Notes under the pieces: model-generated | Databases searched by the model: none | Seen by the model: only the letters and a program-made list of their open reading frames with translations | Told to the model about the DNA's origin: nothing | Position numbers and translations under genes: made by a program | Shown: positions 17,690 to 19,523 of the stretch, in pieces | How positions within the stretch are numbered: the stretch's first letter is position 1 | How the letters are laid out: every line of letters starts with the position of its first letter | Origin: Acetobacteraceae bacterium | Lineage (GTDB): Bacteria; Pseudomonadota; Alphaproteobacteria; Acetobacterales; Acetobacteraceae | Reading direction: 5' to 3' | DNA length: 19,523 nt | Assembly: GCA_019689515.1 (NCBI GenBank) | Contig: JADGHI010000011.1 | Location: 1 to 19,523, forward strand

Positions 17690-18538
17690 ATGGACGACCT
17701 GGTCAAGCGACTGCACGCGATCTGCGACGAACAGCCCTTCAAGACGAGCTGGTACCTGAAGGACCTCACCACCGGCCGCGAGGCCGACCGCAACGGCGAC
17801 GTGGCGGTGCCCTCGGCCAGCGTGCGCAAGACCTCGATCATGATGGCCGCGCTGAAGGCCGTGCACGAGGGCAAGCTCCGCCTCGACGAGCCCTGCACCA
17901 TCGAGGCGCGGCTGCAGAAGGACGTGATGTCCGGCACCTACCGCTACATGACGCCGGGCTGCGTGATCCCGTTCCGCGACGTGATCGTCAACATGATCAT
18001 CACGAGCGACAACGTCTGCACGCAGATCGTGCTGGAGCGGCTGGATACGGACGGGCTGAACGCCTACTGCCGCGGCCTCGGCATGGCGCACACGCACCAC
18101 GGCCCGAAGATCCCGCCGCTCACCCTCGCCTACGACCACCCGATCGAGCAGAACGCCTACACCGCCCCGCGCGACCAGGGGCTGCTGCTCGACCTTATCC
18201 TGCGCGGCGCGCAGGGCGACGCGGCAGCGGCGGACAAGCTGGGCTGCAGCGTGGACCTCTGCCGGCTCGGGCTGGACATCCTCACCTGGCAGCAGCACCG
18301 CAACATGATCCCGGCGCTGCTGCCCTACACGACGAAGGTCGCGAACAAGACGGGCCGCGGCCGGCGCGGGCGGATGGACGCGGGCATCGTCTTCCGCGAC
18401 GATCGGCCGCTCTTCATCCTCACCGCCTTCACCGACTTCGTGCCGGAGACGATGCCGGACGGCCTGCCCGGCTATACCGCAGCCTTCAGCACGATCGCGC
18501 GGCTCTCGCGCGCCTGCTGGGAGATGATCGGGGCCTGA
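17690..18538 (+). CDS. Class A beta-lactamase-like serine hydrolase, no signal peptide
   Basis: The protein has 282 residues. The penicillin-recognising fold motifs are present: Ser44-x-x-Lys47 in PSASVRKTSIMM, Ser106-Asp-Asn108 in IITSDNVCTQ, and Lys220-Thr-Gly222 in VANKTGRGRRGRMD. The order and spacing are those of class A enzymes. The usual omega-loop Glu-x-x-Leu-Asn is not seen; the nearest segment is HPIEQNAYTAPRD at about 150-162. No N-terminal hydrophobic signal is present, so it is probably cytoplasmic, unlike resistance beta-lactamases. An amidase, peptidase or esterase role on a small substrate is more likely than drug resistance. The ATG at 17690 has GGGAGA six bases upstream. It follows the Bug receptor gene and is probably cotranscribed, hinting that it acts on the imported ligand. 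The gene ends at a hairpin shared with dnaJ. Confidence 0.85.
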   Translation: MDDLVKRLHAICDEQPFKTSWYLKDLTTGREADRNGDVAVPSASVRKTSIMMAALKAVHEGKLRLDEPCTIEARLQKDVMSGTYRYMTPGCVIPFRDVIVNMIITSDNVCTQIVLERLDTDGLNAYCRGLGMAHTHHGPKIPPLTLAYDHPIEQNAYTAPRDQGLLLDLILRGAQGDAAAADKLGCSVDLCRLGLDILTWQQHRNMIPALLPYTTKVANKTGRGRRGRMDAGIVFRDDRPLFILTAFTDFVPETMPDGLPGYTAAFSTIARLSRACWEMIGA

Positions 18539-18561
18539 GGCGCCGTCGGCGACGGCACGGC

Positions 18562-18599
18562 GCTCAACGGGCGGCAGGCTCGCCTACCGCCCGTTGAGC
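18562..18599. terminator. Perfect 13-bp hairpin shared by convergent genes
   Basis: GCTCAACGGGCGG at 18562-18574 pairs perfectly with 18587-18599 around a 12-base loop. It follows the serine hydrolase stop by 23 bases. One arm encodes the last codons of dnaJ, whose stop codon (18584-18586) lies in the loop. It can serve as a two-way terminator; no U run is visible. Confidence 0.7.
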
Positions 18600-19523
18600 C
18601 CGTCCCAGAACTCCTTCACCTTGGCGAAGAAGCCTTCGCTCTCCGGGCTGGAGCGGCCGTTCTTCGCCGCTTCCGCCTCGAACTCCTCGAGCAGCTCGCG
18701 CTGGCGCTTGGTCAGGTTCTGCGGCGTCTCGACCATGACCTGTACGTACATGTCGCCGCGCGCGGCGCTGCGCAGCACGGAGAAGCCCTTGCCGCGCAGG
18801 CGGAACTGATCGCCCGACTGAGTGCCGGCGGGGATCGTCACGCGCGCCCGCCCGCCATCAATGGTCGGCACCTCGATCGCCTCGCCCAGCGCCGCCTGGG
18901 TCATGCGCAGAGGGACGCGGATGAAGATGTTGGCCCCCTCGCGCTGGAAGATCGGGTGCGGCCGCACCGCGACGTCCACATAGAGGTCGCCCGGCGGCGC
19001 GCCCCGCACCCCGGCCTCGCCCTCGCCGGCGAGGCGGATGCGCGTGCCGTCCTCGACCCCGGCCGGGATGGTGACGGAGAGCGTCCGGTCGCGCTGCACC
19101 CGCCCGGCGCCGCCGCAAGCCTTGCAGGGATTCTTGATGATCCGGCCCTGGCCGCCGCAGGTCGGGCAGGTGCGCTCGATCAGGAAGAAGCCCTGCTGGG
19201 CGCGGATCTTCCCCGCGCCGTGGCAGGAGGCGCAGGTCTGGATCGCGGCGCTCCCGCCTTCCGCCCCGGTGCCCTTGCACGCCTCGCAGGCGACCAGGGT
19301 TGGCACGCGGATGGTCTTCTTGGTGCCGCTGAACGCCTCCTCGAGCGAGATCTCCACCTGCTGGCGCAGGTCCGCGCCGCGCCCGGCCGCGCCGCGCCCG
19401 CCGGGGCCGCGGCCGGTGAAGCGGCCGAACATCTCCTCGAAGATGTCCTCGAAGGAGCCGCCGAAGGGGCTACCGCCCCCCGCGCCGAATCCGCCCGCAC
19501 CGAATCCGCCCCCGCCCATGGAG
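18584..19523 (-). CDS. dnaJ: Chaperone protein DnaJ, partial (J domain off window)
   Basis: The visible part is the C-terminal 313 or so residues; the frame stays open through the right edge, so the ATG at 19519 is internal and the J domain lies outside. A Gly/Phe-rich linker (GGGGFGAGGFGAGGG, FEDIFEEMFGRF) comes first. The zinc-binding domain has all four CxxCxGxG repeats: CEACKGTG, CASCHGAG, CPTCGGQG and CKACGGAG. The C-terminal substrate-binding domains follow, with VTIPAGVEDGTRIRLAGEGEAG and VTIPAGTQSGDQFRLRGKGF. DnaJ delivers unfolded clients to DnaK and stimulates its ATPase. Intact zinc fingers mark a true class I DnaJ rather than a CbpA-type protein. dnaK would be expected upstream, beyond the right edge. 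The end of the gene overlaps a two-way terminator hairpin. Confidence 0.96.
   Translation of the reverse strand, partial: SMGGGGFGAGGFGAGGGSPFGGSFEDIFEEMFGRFTGRGPGGRGAAGRGADLRQQVEISLEEAFSGTKKTIRVPTLVACEACKGTGAEGGSAAIQTCASCHGAGKIRAQQGFFLIERTCPTCGGQGRIIKNPCKACGGAGRVQRDRTLSVTIPAGVEDGTRIRLAGEGEAGVRGAPPGDLYVDVAVRPHPIFQREGANIFIRVPLRMTQAALGEAIEVPTIDGGRARVTIPAGTQSGDQFRLRGKGFSVLRSAARGDMYVQVMVETPQNLTKRQRELLEEFEAEAAKNGRSSPESEGFFAKVKEFWDGLNGR

Noticed and set aside
17690..18538. Possible antibiotic-resistance beta-lactamase
   Set aside because: The fold motifs are present, but there is no signal peptide and no visible class A omega-loop motif, and it follows a Bug receptor gene; resistance is not supported.

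Overview
The window is about 19.5 kb of very GC-rich DNA, dense with genes, with Shine-Dalgarno sites of the GGGAGA/GGGAGG type. Gene content points to an alphaproteobacterium. The Bug-type solute-binding protein, the DUF4337 protein, the LLM flavin oxidoreductase and the Pim-like beta-oxidation genes together suggest Rhodospirillales, perhaps an Acetobacteraceae member of the Roseomonas type. That placement is an inference from gene style; no rRNA or tRNA gene was seen. All genes but one remnant look intact, and the first and last genes are cut by the window edges.

Layout. (1) Positions 1-4347, minus strand: a five-gene run read from right to left. It encodes a tandem RidA-like protein (possible 2-aminomuconate-type deaminase), an FMN alpha-hydroxy-acid oxidase, a TauD/TfdA Fe(II)/2-oxoglutarate dioxygenase, a small HD-type phosphohydrolase and a partial DUF4337 membrane protein. 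The first three look like a small catabolic set. (2) 4656-5180, plus strand: greB, divergent from that run, with two inverted repeats between them. (3) 5550-10067, plus strand: a tight three-gene operon for beta-oxidation. It encodes a bifunctional enoyl-CoA hydratase/3-hydroxyacyl-CoA dehydrogenase and a paired large/small acyl-CoA dehydrogenase, closest to the PimF-PimC-PimD set for pimeloyl-CoA and other dicarboxylic acyl-CoAs. A perfect 10-bp hairpin at 10076-10103 separates it from the next, convergent operon. (4) 14784-10110, minus strand: an overlapping three-gene operon. It encodes a flavin/iron-sulfur NAD(P)H-oxidoreductase subunit with two ferredoxin-type clusters and the alpha(gamma) and beta subunits of a 2-oxoacid:acceptor oxidoreductase. 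(5) 15188-16261, plus strand: an LLM-class flavin oxidoreductase. (6) 16371-16635: a decayed mosaic of a hydantoinase A start and a Bug-protein end. (7) 16668-18538, plus strand: an intact Bug solute-binding protein followed by a class A beta-lactamase-like serine hydrolase. (8) 18584-19523, minus strand: the 3' part of dnaJ, sharing a 13-bp hairpin terminator with the convergent serine hydrolase gene.

How they work together. The Pim-like operon would shorten dicarboxylic or fatty acyl-CoAs. The Kor-like operon would convert a 2-oxoacid (2-oxoglutarate is the best guess) plus CoA to an acyl-CoA, with electrons passed through built-in iron-sulfur clusters to FAD and NAD(P). That arrangement resembles the NADP-linked 2-oxoglutarate oxidoreductase known from aromatic-degrading Azoarcus. 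The most interesting points are this self-contained oxidoreductase, the complementary acyl-CoA dehydrogenase pair, the uncharacterised deaminase/oxidase/dioxygenase run, the Bug-serine hydrolase pair and the hydantoinase/Bug remnant. No CRISPR array, insertion sequence, phage gene or defence system was found.
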